From Nonomuraea gerenzanensis (GTDB taxonomy: Bacteria; Actinomycetota; Actinomycetes; Streptosporangiales; Streptosporangiaceae): a stretch of DNA of 64,000 nucleotides. Made by a program: the position numbers and the translations under genes. The DNA lies in assembly GCF_020215645.1 (NCBI RefSeq), contig NZ_CP084058.1, forward strand, positions 6,820,001-6,884,000, in the 5' to 3' direction. Of the stretch, positions 48,961-57,461 are shown one piece after another; the first letter of the stretch is position 1, and each line of letters starts with the position of its first letter. The notes below the pieces were generated by a model, which was not told the DNA's origin, made no database searches, and worked only from the letters and a program-made list of their open reading frames with translations.

Positions 48961-49055
48961 GCTGACAGGCCGGTGCCGGCAGTCATCCTGGCCGGGCACG
49001 CTGCCATGTCGACGCGCCGGCCCCTGAGCTGTCACGGGCGCGACCTGGGCCGCGT

Positions 49056-49151
49056 CGAGCCGTCGCGGACGGGACCTTGCGCCGCGACGAGCCGCCGCAG
49101 GCGGAAGCTTGCGCCGCAGGAAGCCGTCGCAGGCGGGACCTTGCGCCGCGC
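49056..49151. repeat. Three tandem 32-bp repeats between convergent genes
   Basis: Copies start at 49056, 49088 and 49120 with core GAGCCGTCGC...ACCTTGCGCCGC. The period is exactly 32 bp with about 80% identity. There is no spacer diversity, so this is not CRISPR. Lies between LanC (plus) and Nudix (minus) gene ends. Confidence 0.8.
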
Positions 49152-49167
49152 CCCCTTCGCAGGCGTC

Positions 49168-49839
49168 CTACGACGTGACCGTCCGTGAGGCGAAGGGGCC
49201 GGTCAGGGCCGCCCACTGGAGCAGCATGATCGTCTTGGCGTCGGCGATCTCGCCGCGCTTGACCAGGTCGAGGGCGTGGTCGAAGTCCAGCTCGACGACC
49301 TCGATGTCCTCCCCTTCCGCGGCCACCCCGCCGCCGTGGGAGGTGCGGGTCTCGGCACTGTACGGGGCGGCGTAGAAGTGCAGGCGCTCGGTGACCGAGC
49401 CCGGGCTCATGTAGACGGTGAACACGTGCTCGACCTCCCCGACGGCGTGCCCGGTCTCCTCGGCGGCCTCGCGCCGGATGGCCACCTCCGGCTCGTCGTC
49501 GTCGAGCAGCCCGGCCGCGGTCTCCAGGAGCATCCCGTCAGGATGCCCGTTGACGTAGGCGGGGTAGCGGAACTGCCGGGTCAGCAGGACGGTGCGGCGG
49601 GTGGTGTCGTACAGCAGGACGGTCGCGCCGTTGCCGCGGTCGTAGGTCTCCCGCTCCTGCGTGCTCCAGCTGCCGTCGGTGTGCCGGTAGTCGAAGGTGG
49701 TGGTGCGCAGCACGTACCAGTTGCAGGACAGCAGCCGCACGTCGCGCACCCGCACCCGGGGGTTGCCGGTCAGGTCACGCCCCTGCTGGTCCAGGCCGGT
49801 GCGCCCGCGCCGGTCCGGAACGTCGATGCCCTCGGTCAT
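49168..49839 (-). CDS. Nudix hydrolase, GDP-mannose/ADP-ribose pyrophosphatase-like
   Basis: 223 residues. Nudix box GLLDDDEPEVAIRREAAEET fits G-x5-E-x7-REUxEExGU. N-terminal beta region LSCNWYVLRTTTFDYRHTDG and YDRGNGATVLLYD match NudK-type GDP-mannose pyrophosphatases, and MSPGSVTERLHFYAA is also typical. It hydrolyses nucleoside-diphosphate-linked moieties; exact substrate unknown. ATG 49839 is preceded by GGGGGAGCGGG. Monocistronic. Confidence 0.9.
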   Translation of the reverse strand: MTEGIDVPDRRGRTGLDQQGRDLTGNPRVRVRDVRLLSCNWYVLRTTTFDYRHTDGSWSTQERETYDRGNGATVLLYDTTRRTVLLTRQFRYPAYVNGHPDGMLLETAAGLLDDDEPEVAIRREAAEETGHAVGEVEHVFTVYMSPGSVTERLHFYAAPYSAETRTSHGGGVAAEGEDIEVVELDFDHALDLVKRGEIADAKTIMLLQWAALTGPFASRTVTS

Positions 49840-49940
49840 GACCCCGCTCCCCCTTCGTGCTCGCGCCTGCGGAAGCGCGAGGAACGATTATGGCAGTTCA
49901 GCCTGGATCGCTGCTGACAGGTGGAGGCGTGTGACCCCGG

Positions 49941-50984
49941 TCAGCGGCGGCGCGTCCCGGCCAGCAGCCACAGCAGCAGCGGAGCCCCGAGCGCCCCGGT
50001 TACCACGCCCACCGGCAGCTCCACGTCCGGGATGAGCAGCCGCGCGATCAGGTCGGCCCCCAGCACGACGAACGCCCCGGTCAGCCCCGAGGCCAGTGGT
50101 GGCGGGGCGGCGGCGCGGGAGAGCCGCTGGGCGATCTGCGGCGCGGCCAGGGCCACGAACGCGACGGGCCCGGCCGCCGCCGTGCCGAAGGCGACCAGCG
50201 CCACGCCCGTCAGGAGCAGCGCGAGCCTGGCGGCCTGCACCCGGGCGCCGAGCACGACCGCCATCTCGTCCCCGAGCTGGAGCACCCGCGTCCGGTTGCC
50301 GAGCAGCAGCGCGGCCGGGACCAGCACCGCCAGGGCGAGGGCGAGGGGGGTCACGTGGTCCCAGGTGCGGCCGTTCAGGTTGCCGAACAGCCAGCCCAAA
50401 GCCTGCTGGGCCTGGAAGTCGCCGCTGGTGACCATGAGGTACTCGGTGGCGCTGGTGCACATCCACGACAGCCCGATGCCGACCAGGACGATGCGCCCGC
50501 CGGTGGTGCCGCGCCGCCAGGCCAGCAGGTACGTGATCAGCGCCGCGGCGACGGCCCCCGCGAAGCCCAGCACCTGCAGCCCGCTGCCGAGCCCGAGCAC
50601 GATCCCGGCGACCACGGCCACCCCGGCGCCCTGGGTGACGCCGATCATGTCGGGGCTGGCCAGCGGGTTGCGGGTCATGGTCTGGAACAGCGCCCCCGAC
50701 ACGCCGAACGCGACCCCGGCGAGCAGCCCGGTGAGCGCCCTGGGCAGGCGCAGCTCGTGCACGACGAAGGCCGTGCCCTGCTCGCCGCCCCCGGCCAGCG
50801 CGGCGACGACCTCGCCGAGCCCGAGCCTGACCTCACCCAGCCCGATGCCCAGGCAGAAGGCGAGGAACGCGGCCGCGGCGGCGGCCAGGCAGACCAGGAC
50901 GACCCGGGGCCGCAGCACCCCGGAGACGGGCGGGAACGTCAGCCGGAAGGCGACCGCCCGGCCCAGCGGCATCGATGCGCGCAT
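49941..50984 (-). CDS. FecCD-type iron-siderophore ABC permease 2
   Basis: 347 residues, about nine or ten membrane helices. FecCD hallmarks: LRLPRALTGLLAGVAFGVSG, GALFQTMTRNPLASPDMIGV, GIGLSWMC, LGDEMAVVLGARV (the loop contacting the ATPase) and GPVAFVALAAPQIAQRL. ATG 50984 is three bases past the stop of permease 1. Last gene of the iron-uptake operon; no ATPase gene follows. Confidence 0.93.
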   Translation of the reverse strand: MRASMPLGRAVAFRLTFPPVSGVLRPRVVLVCLAAAAAAFLAFCLGIGLGEVRLGLGEVVAALAGGGEQGTAFVVHELRLPRALTGLLAGVAFGVSGALFQTMTRNPLASPDMIGVTQGAGVAVVAGIVLGLGSGLQVLGFAGAVAAALITYLLAWRRGTTGGRIVLVGIGLSWMCTSATEYLMVTSGDFQAQQALGWLFGNLNGRTWDHVTPLALALAVLVPAALLLGNRTRVLQLGDEMAVVLGARVQAARLALLLTGVALVAFGTAAAGPVAFVALAAPQIAQRLSRAAAPPPLASGLTGAFVVLGADLIARLLIPDVELPVGVVTGALGAPLLLWLLAGTRRR

Positions 50985-50987
50985 GCT

Positions 50988-51989
50988 CTACAACTCCGCG
51001 AGACGACGGCGGCGGGCCAGGACGACGAAGAACGGGCCGCCGACGAACGCCACCAGCAGGCCCGCCTGCACCTCGATCGGGGGCGCGACGACGCGCCCCA
51101 GCACGTCGGCGGTCAGCAGCAGGCACGGCCCGAGCAGCGCCGCCAGCGGCAGCAGCAGCCGGTGGTCCGCCTCGGACCGGCCGCCGCCCCTGGCCAGGGC
51201 GCGCGCCACGTAGGGCACGACGAGCCCGACGAAGACGACGGGGCCGATGGCGGCCACGGCCGAGCCGGTCAGCAGCATCACGGCGGCGGCGCCCCGCAGG
51301 CGGACCAGGCCGATCCGGCGGCCCAGGCCCCGGGCCACGTCGTCGCCGAGCGCCAGGCTGTTGAGCGCGGGGCCGCAGGTGAGCGCGAGCAGCGCGCCCA
51401 CGGCCACGAACGGCAGAAGCTGCGGCAGCAGCTCGCCGCCCGCCCCGGACAGCGAGCCGGCCGACCAGAACCGGTACCTGCTCAGCGACTCCGGGTCCAC
51501 CAGCACGAACGCGCTGGTGACCGAGCTGAGCAGGAACGTCGTGGCGACCCCCGCCAGGGCCAGCTTGAGCGGGGTCATGCCGTCGCGGCCCAGCCCGGCC
51601 AGCGCGTACACGACGACGCTGGCCACCAGCGCCCCGGCGAAGGCGAACCAGACGAATCCGGCGGGCGCGGCCACCCCGAACACGCCGATGCCGAGCACGA
51701 CGGCGAACGCGGACCCGGCGCTGACGCCCAGCACGCCGGGGTCGGCCAGCGGGTTGCGGGTGAGCGCCTGCATGAGGGCGCCCGACAGGCCGAGCGCCGC
51801 TCCGGCCAGGATGCCGACCAGGGTGCGCGGGACGCGTACGGACCAGATGACGTCCAGGACGTCCTGGTCGGTCACCGTGCCCGCGAGCGCGCCCGCCACC
51901 TGGTCGAGGGGGATGGCGCGAGCGCCGAGCGAGAGCGACAGGACGCAGACCGCGAGCAGCGCGACGACGGCCGCCGCGGTGGCTTTCAC
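50988..51989 (-). CDS. FecCD-type iron-siderophore ABC permease 1
   Basis: 333 residues with the same family features: VRVPRTLVGILAGAALGLSG, GALMQALTRNPLADPGVLGV, LALAGVATTFLLSS, LGDDVARGLGRRIG and GPVVFVGLVVPYVARAL. It pairs with permease 2 to form a heterodimeric channel. Its ATG overlaps the binding-protein stop (ATGA), indicating coupling. Confidence 0.93.
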   Translation of the reverse strand: MKATAAAVVALLAVCVLSLSLGARAIPLDQVAGALAGTVTDQDVLDVIWSVRVPRTLVGILAGAALGLSGALMQALTRNPLADPGVLGVSAGSAFAVVLGIGVFGVAAPAGFVWFAFAGALVASVVVYALAGLGRDGMTPLKLALAGVATTFLLSSVTSAFVLVDPESLSRYRFWSAGSLSGAGGELLPQLLPFVAVGALLALTCGPALNSLALGDDVARGLGRRIGLVRLRGAAAVMLLTGSAVAAIGPVVFVGLVVPYVARALARGGGRSEADHRLLLPLAALLGPCLLLTADVLGRVVAPPIEVQAGLLVAFVGGPFFVVLARRRRLAEL

Positions 51990-53011
51990 GAGGTCTTGGT
52001 CGCCGGGTCGCCGTCCACCGCCGCGGCCAGGCGCGGCACGAGCGTGTCGAGCACGTACGGGACGCTGAGCACGGTGAGGAAGGCGACCGCGTCGCTGGGC
52101 GGCGTGCCTTCGGGCAGGTAGACCTCGCGGCCCTGCTTCACCACGTCGAGCGCCTTGTAGACGGTGTCGCCGTGCAGGGTCTGCTCACCCTCGGCCACGT
52201 CGGTGACGCTCCAGACGATCACGCCGGTGTCGAGCAGGTCGAGCCGCTCCCTGCTGATGTTGGCGCCGAACTTGTCGCCGATGGCCTGGTCGAGGTTGGC
52301 CGGGAGCTGGAAGCCGAGCGAGCCGAGCAGGCGGTTGCGCGGGTCCTGGCTGCCGAAGACGAAGTAGCCCTCGTAGAGGGTGGCCATGAGGCCGGTCTGC
52401 CCCGCGAACTCGGGGTGCTTGCCCTTCTCCGCGGCGAAGCGGTCCTCTACCTGCTTGACCAGGCTCTGCGCCTCGGCGGGCTTGCCGACGGCGGTGCCGA
52501 CCCGCTTGGTGACCTCCTGCCACGGGATGCCGTAGTCGATGTACTCCTTGGGCTGGGCCACGGTCGGCGCGATCTTGGACAGCGTCTCGTACTGCTCCTT
52601 GGTCAGCCCGGAGTACAGGGCCAGGATCAGATCCGGGGCGAGTGCGGCGATCTTCTCGAACTGCGGGCCGCTGCCGGTGTCCTTGAGCACCTGCGGGCGG
52701 GCGGCGCCGCCGAGCTTGGCCTCGGCCCAGGGGCCGATGGCGCCGGGGTACTCGCCGAACCACTCGGTGGTGCCCACCGGCACGATGCCGAGGGCGAGCA
52801 GCGAGTCCTGCTCCAGCAGGCCGACGGTGACGACCCGCTCGGGCGCGGCCGGGATGGTGGTGCTGCCGTACTTGTGCGGCATCGTCACCGGGAAGGCCGA
52901 GGCCGCTCCGGTGGCGGACGCCTGAGGTGCCGGTGCGGCGGCAGGTCGGGGGGAGCCGCAGCCCACGATGGTGATCAGGACGAGCGCCACGAGGGCGAGC
53001 ACGCGGGTCAA
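51986..53011 (-). CDS. Iron-siderophore-binding lipoprotein
   Basis: 341 residues from TTG 53011 (GAGGAG, 6-bp spacing). Lipoprotein signal with lipobox IVGC. FepB/FhuD-type fold: MPHKYGSTTIPAAPERVVTV, GPQFEKIAALAPDLILALYS, EYIDYGIPWQEVTKRVG and ERLDLLDTGVIVWSV. It captures ferric siderophore outside the cell for the two permeases. An IdeR/DtxR box overlaps the promoter, so the operon is iron-repressed. Confidence 0.9.
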   Translation of the reverse strand: MTRVLALVALVLITIVGCGSPRPAAAPAPQASATGAASAFPVTMPHKYGSTTIPAAPERVVTVGLLEQDSLLALGIVPVGTTEWFGEYPGAIGPWAEAKLGGAARPQVLKDTGSGPQFEKIAALAPDLILALYSGLTKEQYETLSKIAPTVAQPKEYIDYGIPWQEVTKRVGTAVGKPAEAQSLVKQVEDRFAAEKGKHPEFAGQTGLMATLYEGYFVFGSQDPRNRLLGSLGFQLPANLDQAIGDKFGANISRERLDLLDTGVIVWSVTDVAEGEQTLHGDTVYKALDVVKQGREVYLPEGTPPSDAVAFLTVLSVPYVLDTLVPRLAAAVDGDPATKTS

Positions 53012-53044
53012 GAAGGGCTCCTCAGGAGGTAAGGCCACACTAAA

Positions 53045-53063
53045 TAAGGCGAGCCTAACCTTA
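53045..53063. promoter_or_regulatory. IdeR/DmdR iron box
   Basis: TAAGGCGAGCCTAACCTTA (minus strand TAAGGTTAGGCTCGCCTTA) matches the 19-bp DtxR/IdeR consensus closely. It is centred about 43 bp upstream of the siderophore-binding protein start. Fe-loaded IdeR would repress. Confidence 0.88.
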
Positions 53064-53160
53064 CATGAGGAGTCGATCAATGTTGTGACACGGCTGACCT
53101 GCCGGCAGCCGTGTCACCTGGTGATCGATCACTCCGGCACGAGGCCGGAGCGCGCCCCTG

Positions 53161-53430
53161 TCACGGGCGCGTGCTGCGGTGCGGCATGTGCTCCGCCGTG
53201 CCTACGTGGTCGCGCTGCTTACGCATGCCGGCGAAGCCCAGCAGGCCGAGCAGGCCCAGCAGGCCCCACAGCCCGGCGTTGCCGCCCCCGTCGTCCCTGT
53301 TGTTGTCCTGCGGTGCGGGTGTCACCTGGCTTTGCGCGACAGGCTCCACCGGCGTGTCGGCCGTCGCTGCAGCGGCCGGGACTAGCGTCAAGAAGAACGC
53401 CAGGCCCAGCCCGGTGAGCGTCTTGCGCAT
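53161..53430 (-). CDS. Small secreted WGxxGxxG-anchored protein
   Basis: 89 residues. Signal peptide MRKTLTGLGLAFFLTLVPAA with cleavage near ATADTP, a disordered Pro/Gln/Asp spacer (about 25-50), then a C-terminal helix WGLLGLLGLLGFAG followed by basic MRKQR. This matches the WGxxGxxG sorting/anchor pattern of small actinobacterial surface proteins. ATG 53430 follows GGGGGAAC. Function unknown. Upstream lie two inverted repeats (GGCGGTCTC/GAGACCGCC and GCCTTC/GAAGGC) in an AT-richer patch. Confidence 0.8.
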   Translation of the reverse strand: MRKTLTGLGLAFFLTLVPAAAATADTPVEPVAQSQVTPAPQDNNRDDGGGNAGLWGLLGLLGLLGFAGMRKQRDHVGTAEHMPHRSTRP

Positions 53431-53456
53431 TGGGTTCCCCCGATCCGGCGGTCTCG

Positions 53457-53549
53457 TCAACCGCGGAGACCGCCTATCACGCCTTCCTTGATGAAGGCTT
53501 CCGATAGCGGGGCGATCTCCAGATCCCCTGCTAAAGAGCCCCCTACCAT
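53457..53549 (-). other. Possible 30-residue ORF in an AT-rich patch
   Basis: ATG 53549 opens MVGGSLAGDLEIAPLSEAFI then KEGVIGGLRG. It uses TTA, CTA, ATA, GTA, GCA and TCT codons, unlike every neighbour. The Shine-Dalgarno is weak (CCAGGA). It could be a small peptide, the fossil of a longer transferred gene, or the structured 5' region of the anchored protein gene. I favour a non-coding or relic explanation. Confidence 0.25.
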
Positions 53550-53562
53550 CGTCCTGGCCGCA

Positions 53563-54423
53563 TCAAACGCCTTCTCCCCGCAGGTGGGGGCCCGGCACGC
53601 CCGCACGTACGCGTGCCTCGGAGATTCTGGCCAGCTCGGCTCTGGCCCGCGGGCCGCCCGCACCGGGCGCGGGCCGTACGGGAGCCAGCAGCGTCACCTC
53701 CACGACCAGGTCGCGGGTGGCGGTCACCCGCAGCAGGGAGGCCAGCAGCGAGTCGTCACCCACGAAGCAGGCGCGGGTGGAGGGCAGCGGCCCCTCGCGG
53801 TAGCGCAGCGTGGCGGGCCTGACGACGGCCCCCGCGTCGATCGCCGCCTGGAACACGGCGGGCCGGAACCCGCCCATCCCGCGCCCGCACCACGTGGTCC
53901 CCTCGGGGAAGGCGACGACCGTGTCCCCCGCGCTGAGCGCGTCGGCCACGGCGGCCACGGCGGACGGCAGCGCCATGAGCCGCTCTCTGTCGATGAACAG
54001 CGCGCCGGCCCCCGCCACCAGGGTCCTGACGACCGGCCAGCCGGCGACCTCCCGCTTGGCGAGCGGCCTGGACGGCACCGTGGCGGCGATGACCAGCGGA
54101 TCCAGCCAGGAGACGTGGTTGGCCACCACCAGCGCGCCCGCCCCGTCGGCCTCGATCGCCCCACGGACCTCCAGGCGCAGCCCGAGCGCCCGCAGCATCA
54201 GCCTCGCCCACAGCCGGGTGACGTGCGCCCGCGTGAACAGGCGGGCGGCGAGCGCGACGGGCACGCCGCCCAGCACCACCGCGGCCACGGCCAGCACGCG
54301 GCCGGTGCGCCGGACGCGGCCCACTGCGGAGGCCGGGTCCCCGATGCAGGCGGCGGGCGTGCACGGCCCCATCGGCCGCCAGGGGTTGAGCTGCGCCGCC
54401 GGTGGCGGCAGAACGGTGCTCAC
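53563..54423 (-). CDS. 1-acyl-glycerol-3-phosphate acyltransferase-like (PlsC/OlsA type)
   Basis: 286 residues. A membrane helix at about 39-60 (VLAVAAVVLGGVPVALAARL) precedes the acyltransferase motifs NHVSWLDPLV (H-x4-D) and VAFPEGTTW (EGT), plus LFIDRE. It esterifies a lysolipid with fatty acid at the membrane. GTG 54423 overlaps the stop of the frameshifted N-acyltransferase gene (GTGA). Together they resemble the OlsB/OlsA pair for ornithine lipids; phosphatidic-acid synthesis is the alternative. Confidence 0.85.
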   Translation of the reverse strand: MSTVLPPPAAQLNPWRPMGPCTPAACIGDPASAVGRVRRTGRVLAVAAVVLGGVPVALAARLFTRAHVTRLWARLMLRALGLRLEVRGAIEADGAGALVVANHVSWLDPLVIAATVPSRPLAKREVAGWPVVRTLVAGAGALFIDRERLMALPSAVAAVADALSAGDTVVAFPEGTTWCGRGMGGFRPAVFQAAIDAGAVVRPATLRYREGPLPSTRACFVGDDSLLASLLRVTATRDLVVEVTLLAPVRPAPGAGGPRARAELARISEARVRAGVPGPHLRGEGV

Positions 54424-55132
54424 AGCGGCTCGCCGAGGAAGTAGCGCAGGTAGCGGGCGTTGACGTTGGCCATGGACAACAGCATGAAGAAGTCGGCGGT
54501 GCCGAAGTCGCCGTCGTGCGCGGGCTCCCCGCACACCCACGACCCCAGCCGCAGGTAGCCGCGCAGCAGCGGCGGCGGCACGAACCGGTCGGCGTCACCC
54601 GGCCGGGCCGCCACGGCGTGCGCGGCCGCACCCGGTGCTCCTCCGGGCCGAGCGGCACCCGCCGCATCACGGCGGCGGCCGTCGCGCCCCCGTCGTCGAG
54701 CGGCACCGAGCAGCAGCCCGCCAGCCACTGGTGGCCGCCGGCGACCATGTAGCGGGCGATGCCCGCCCACATCAGGGCCATCACCGCGCCGTCCCGGTGG
54801 TCGGGGTGCACGCAGGTGCGGCCCGCCTCCACCAGGCCCTTCCTGATCGGCCGGAGCGCGGCGAGGTCGAACTCGGCGTCGGAGTAGAGCCGCTCGCTGC
54901 GCCCCGGAGGCAGCAGCCGGTACGTGCCCACCACCTCGTCACCGGCGCGGACGAGGAGGTGGTCGCAGTAGGCGTCGAACCGGTCGGCGTCGAGGCCGGA
55001 GACCGGGCTGTCGAGCCGCGCCCCCATCTCCCCGGCGAAGACCGCGTAGCGCAACCGCTGGGCCGCCTGCAGATCGGCGGCGCCGGTGGCCATGCCGACC
55101 GTGTACCTACCGGTGTCAAGAGAGATCGTCAT
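54420..55132 (-). pseudogene. GNAT/OlsB-type N-acyltransferase with a frameshift near 54615
   Basis: From ATG 55132 the GNAT-fold N-acyltransferase reads well (MTISLDTGRYTVGMATGAA; RLRYAVFAGEMGARLD; GRTCVHPDHRDGAVMALMWA; WLAGCCSVPLDDGG) to HRVRPRTP. The C-terminus (VAARPGDADRFVPPPLLRGY to NARYLRYFLGEPL) continues one frame over. The total length (713 nt) is one base short of a whole number of codons. Restoring one base near 54615 gives 237 residues, the normal size. It is either a recent knock-out or a base-call error. OlsB-type enzymes make lyso-ornithine lipid. Confidence 0.75.
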
Positions 55133-55243
55133 GGGCGCGCGTCCTTCCCTGAAGGGTTCTCGCGCCTATGTCGACATGCCGAAATGACGGGCACGTCTCA
55201 CGTTGGGGGCAGGCAGGCGACCTGGAGGATAATCGTTCGCTCG

Positions 55244-55858
55244 TCAGGTGAGCGTCTCCAGCTCGTCGGCTCGCCGCAGGTCCTTGGGACGGCCGATGGC
55301 GCGGCGCATCCGGATCAGGTCGGGCCGCGAGATGTAGCGGACCTCCAGGCCGTCGGCGCCGGTCGCGGTGAGCGCGCGCGCGAGGAACTCACGGACGTCG
55401 ACCGCCCCCCAGGGCAGCGCCGGGGTGCAGCAGTCGCCGTCGGCTCCGGTCACGGCGAACTGCACCTTGGGGCGCAGGAAGGACTCCGGCAGGAGGGGCA
55501 GCGGGTCGCCCGCCTCGTCGGCGATCCGGGCGTCCACGGCGGCGAAGGCCGCCGCCAGGGCCGGGGCGCCGGCGGGGGTGCCGTCCCAGAGCAGGTCCAG
55601 GTCGCCGGTCAGCTCGGCGGAGCCGTGCATGATGGCGGCGACCTGCCCGATCACCATGGCCTGGGCGCCGTGGCGGTGGAGGGCTTCGAGCAGGGGGAAC
55701 GGGTCGAAGCCCGCGGCGGCGTCCGTGGCGATCGTGCCCACCTCGTCGTCGGCGTCCTCGTGGCTCAGGCCGGTGCCCGCCCGGTTCCCCGCCAGCTCGC
55801 GGGTGCGGCGGGCGGCGGTGCGCAGTCGTTCGAGCGGATCTTCGATCATCTGCCTCAT
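55244..55858 (-). CDS. Nucleotidyltransferase-fold protein
   Basis: 204 residues. The central motif AMVIGQVAAIMHGSAELTGD followed by LDLLW is the G-G-x-A/H-G-x-x-R-x-T-x-D-x-D pattern of minimal nucleotidyltransferases, with Asp-x-Asp. A C-terminal SRPDLIRMRRAIGRPKDLRR resembles the tail of these proteins. No adjacent HEPN or antitoxin partner is seen. ATG 55858 or 55849; the second has the better spaced GAGAGG site. Five bases separate it from the lipoprotein gene upstream. Confidence 0.7.
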   Translation of the reverse strand: MRQMIEDPLERLRTAARRTRELAGNRAGTGLSHEDADDEVGTIATDAAAGFDPFPLLEALHRHGAQAMVIGQVAAIMHGSAELTGDLDLLWDGTPAGAPALAAAFAAVDARIADEAGDPLPLLPESFLRPKVQFAVTGADGDCCTPALPWGAVDVREFLARALTATGADGLEVRYISRPDLIRMRRAIGRPKDLRRADELETLT

Positions 55859-55862
55859 CCTC

Positions 55863-57014
55863 TCACCAGGCCGCGCGCGGCGGCTCGCCTTCGCCGGGCC
55901 GCTCGGTGACGGTGATCGGCACCGAGGTGGCCGTGCCGTCGGCGAGGCGCAGGCGGTGCGCGCGCCAGCCCTGCACGTACAGGAGGTGCTCGCCCGTGCC
56001 GTCCACGCTGAAGCGCAGGCTCAGCGACGCGCCGGGCGGCAGCTCGGGCCGGCCGAGCACCTGCGCCGGACCGCCGGACACGGCGACGCGCTCGACGGTG
56101 TGCCCGGCCGCGTAGACCAGGGCGCCGCCGTCGGGAGTGTGGGCGACGGACTCGATCGGCAGGGCGCCCGCGACCTGCTGGACGATCCGGGAGGCGCCGT
56201 CCAGGCCGGTGCCCGCGCGGGCGAGGTCGAGCACGGCGATGGCCCTGCCCTGCCCCGCGTACGCCAGCGACCGGCCGTCCGGCGCCCAGGACAGGCCGCT
56301 CAGCAGCGAGTACGTCCTCGTCGTCCAGTCGCGGCGCCGGCCGGTGGCCACGTCGAGCACCGAGATCTTGGCGCCGCCCCCGAGGAGCGCCGTGGCGTAG
56401 GCCAGCCGGCTGCCGTCGGCGCTGAGAGCCAGGTCGTAGGCCGAGGTCAGCTCGTCGGGGTCGCTCTGCGTGACGGCCACCGGCTCGCCCGGCCGGCCGT
56501 CCTCGCCGAGGCGTACCAGGAAGAAGCGCAGGCCCTGGTCCGTGCGGCCGGCGAGGGCGAACGTGCGGTTGTCCCGGGCGGCGGCCACGAGGTGCCAGGA
56601 GCTCTCGACGCCGGGCGGCAGCGGGATGTCCGCGACGAACGCGCCGGTCTCCGCGTCGTGCACGGCGGACGGCACCGGGGTGGCCACCCCGGTCTTGGAG
56701 TCGCCGGTGAAGCGGACGAGCGGGCCGCGCGCCGAGACGAAGAACCGGGGCGGGCCCGTCGCGGGCAGGGGCGCGCCGGTGGCCCTGGGGTCGGGCAGGG
56801 AGGTGGCCGGCGGGTACGGGTGCCGTACGGCGGGGCCCGCGGAGGCGCGCGGCGCGGGCTGCGAGGGCAGCAGCGTGGCCGACGGGTGCGGCGAGGAGGC
56901 CGGTGGCGGGGTCGAGCCGACGAGCGAGACGCGGTCGGCTGCCGGGTCCGCGCAGCCGGAGGCCAGCACGGCCAGGGCCAGACCGGCCAGGGCTGCGGAC
57001 GGTGCGGGGCGCAT
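55863..57014 (-). CDS. Lipoprotein with beta-propeller (TolB-like) repeats
   Basis: 383 residues. Lipoprotein signal MRPAPSAALAGLALAVLASG followed by Cys. A Pro/Ser-rich linker to about 80, then propeller blades (LALSADGSRLAYATALL, LSWAPDGRSLAYAGQGRA, VAHTPDGGALVYAAGHT, LRFSVDGTGEHLLYVQG) of the WD40-like/TolB type. It is extracytoplasmic with unknown ligand. The upstream frame before 57014 has no homology. Cotranscribed with the downstream nucleotidyltransferase gene. Confidence 0.8.
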   Translation of the reverse strand: MRPAPSAALAGLALAVLASGCADPAADRVSLVGSTPPPASSPHPSATLLPSQPAPRASAGPAVRHPYPPATSLPDPRATGAPLPATGPPRFFVSARGPLVRFTGDSKTGVATPVPSAVHDAETGAFVADIPLPPGVESSWHLVAAARDNRTFALAGRTDQGLRFFLVRLGEDGRPGEPVAVTQSDPDELTSAYDLALSADGSRLAYATALLGGGAKISVLDVATGRRRDWTTRTYSLLSGLSWAPDGRSLAYAGQGRAIAVLDLARAGTGLDGASRIVQQVAGALPIESVAHTPDGGALVYAAGHTVERVAVSGGPAQVLGRPELPPGASLSLRFSVDGTGEHLLYVQGWRAHRLRLADGTATSVPITVTERPGEGEPPRAAW

Positions 57015-57127
57015 AGGGCGATCTTCGTACGGAGCCGCCCGCGCCGCCACCTCCCGGAAGCGATGAGTTTCACCCGGCTCGCCGGTCTACCCTGACGCAA
57101 CGACACGAGCGACGAAGGAGGCCGGCG

Positions 57128-57409
57128 ATGGACGAGGGCATGCTGGACAAGGAGTTCACGGCGACACTGGTGAAGAGCCCGGCCAAGGGCGGCTGGACGT
57201 ACGTGGTGATGCCGGGGTCGGCCGCGTTCTTCGGGACGCGGGGGCTGGTGAAGGTGCGGGGGACGATCGACGGGCGGCCGTTCCGGAGCTCGTTCATGGC
57301 GCTGGGCGACGGCACCCACAAGCTGCCCGTCAGGAACGACGTCCGCGAGCTGATCGGGAAGGGGCCTGGGGACAGCGTGACCGTTCACCTGCTGGAGCGG
57401 CTCGCCTAG
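57128..57409 (+). CDS. DUF1905-domain protein
   Basis: 93 residues, one DUF1905 domain ([60 protein letters not shown]). A small beta-barrel-like protein of unknown function that is often paired with or fused to YdeI/OmdA-like domains. ATG 57128 has GAAGGAGG. Divergent from the lipoprotein gene, and ended by the hairpin at 57422-57453. Confidence 0.88.
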   Translation: MDEGMLDKEFTATLVKSPAKGGWTYVVMPGSAAFFGTRGLVKVRGTIDGRPFRSSFMALGDGTHKLPVRNDVRELIGKGPGDSVTVHLLERLA

Positions 57410-57421
57410 CCCGGTCGCCGG

Positions 57422-57453
57422 CTTTCCGGCCGGGCGCGAACCCGGCCGGAAAG
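57422..57453. terminator. Bidirectional terminator
   Basis: Perfect 13-bp stem CTTTCCGGCCGGG / CCCGGCCGGAAAG with loop CGCGAA, between the convergent DUF1905 gene (stop 57409) and the M14 peptidase gene (stop 57462). Confidence 0.85.
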
Positions 57454-57461
57454 GTGATCGA

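Noticed and set aside
49056..49151. CRISPR array
   Set aside because: Three contiguous imperfect 32-bp units without unique spacers, and no cas genes nearby.
53431..53562. A c-di-AMP (ydaO) riboswitch before the anchored protein
   Set aside because: The hairpins do not match the conserved ydaO core that I would expect before wall-hydrolase genes.
53457..53663. A 68-codon minus-strand gene extending into the acyltransferase gene
   Set aside because: The upstream half overlaps acyltransferase codons in another frame with no ribosome site; only the 30-codon part is worth mention.
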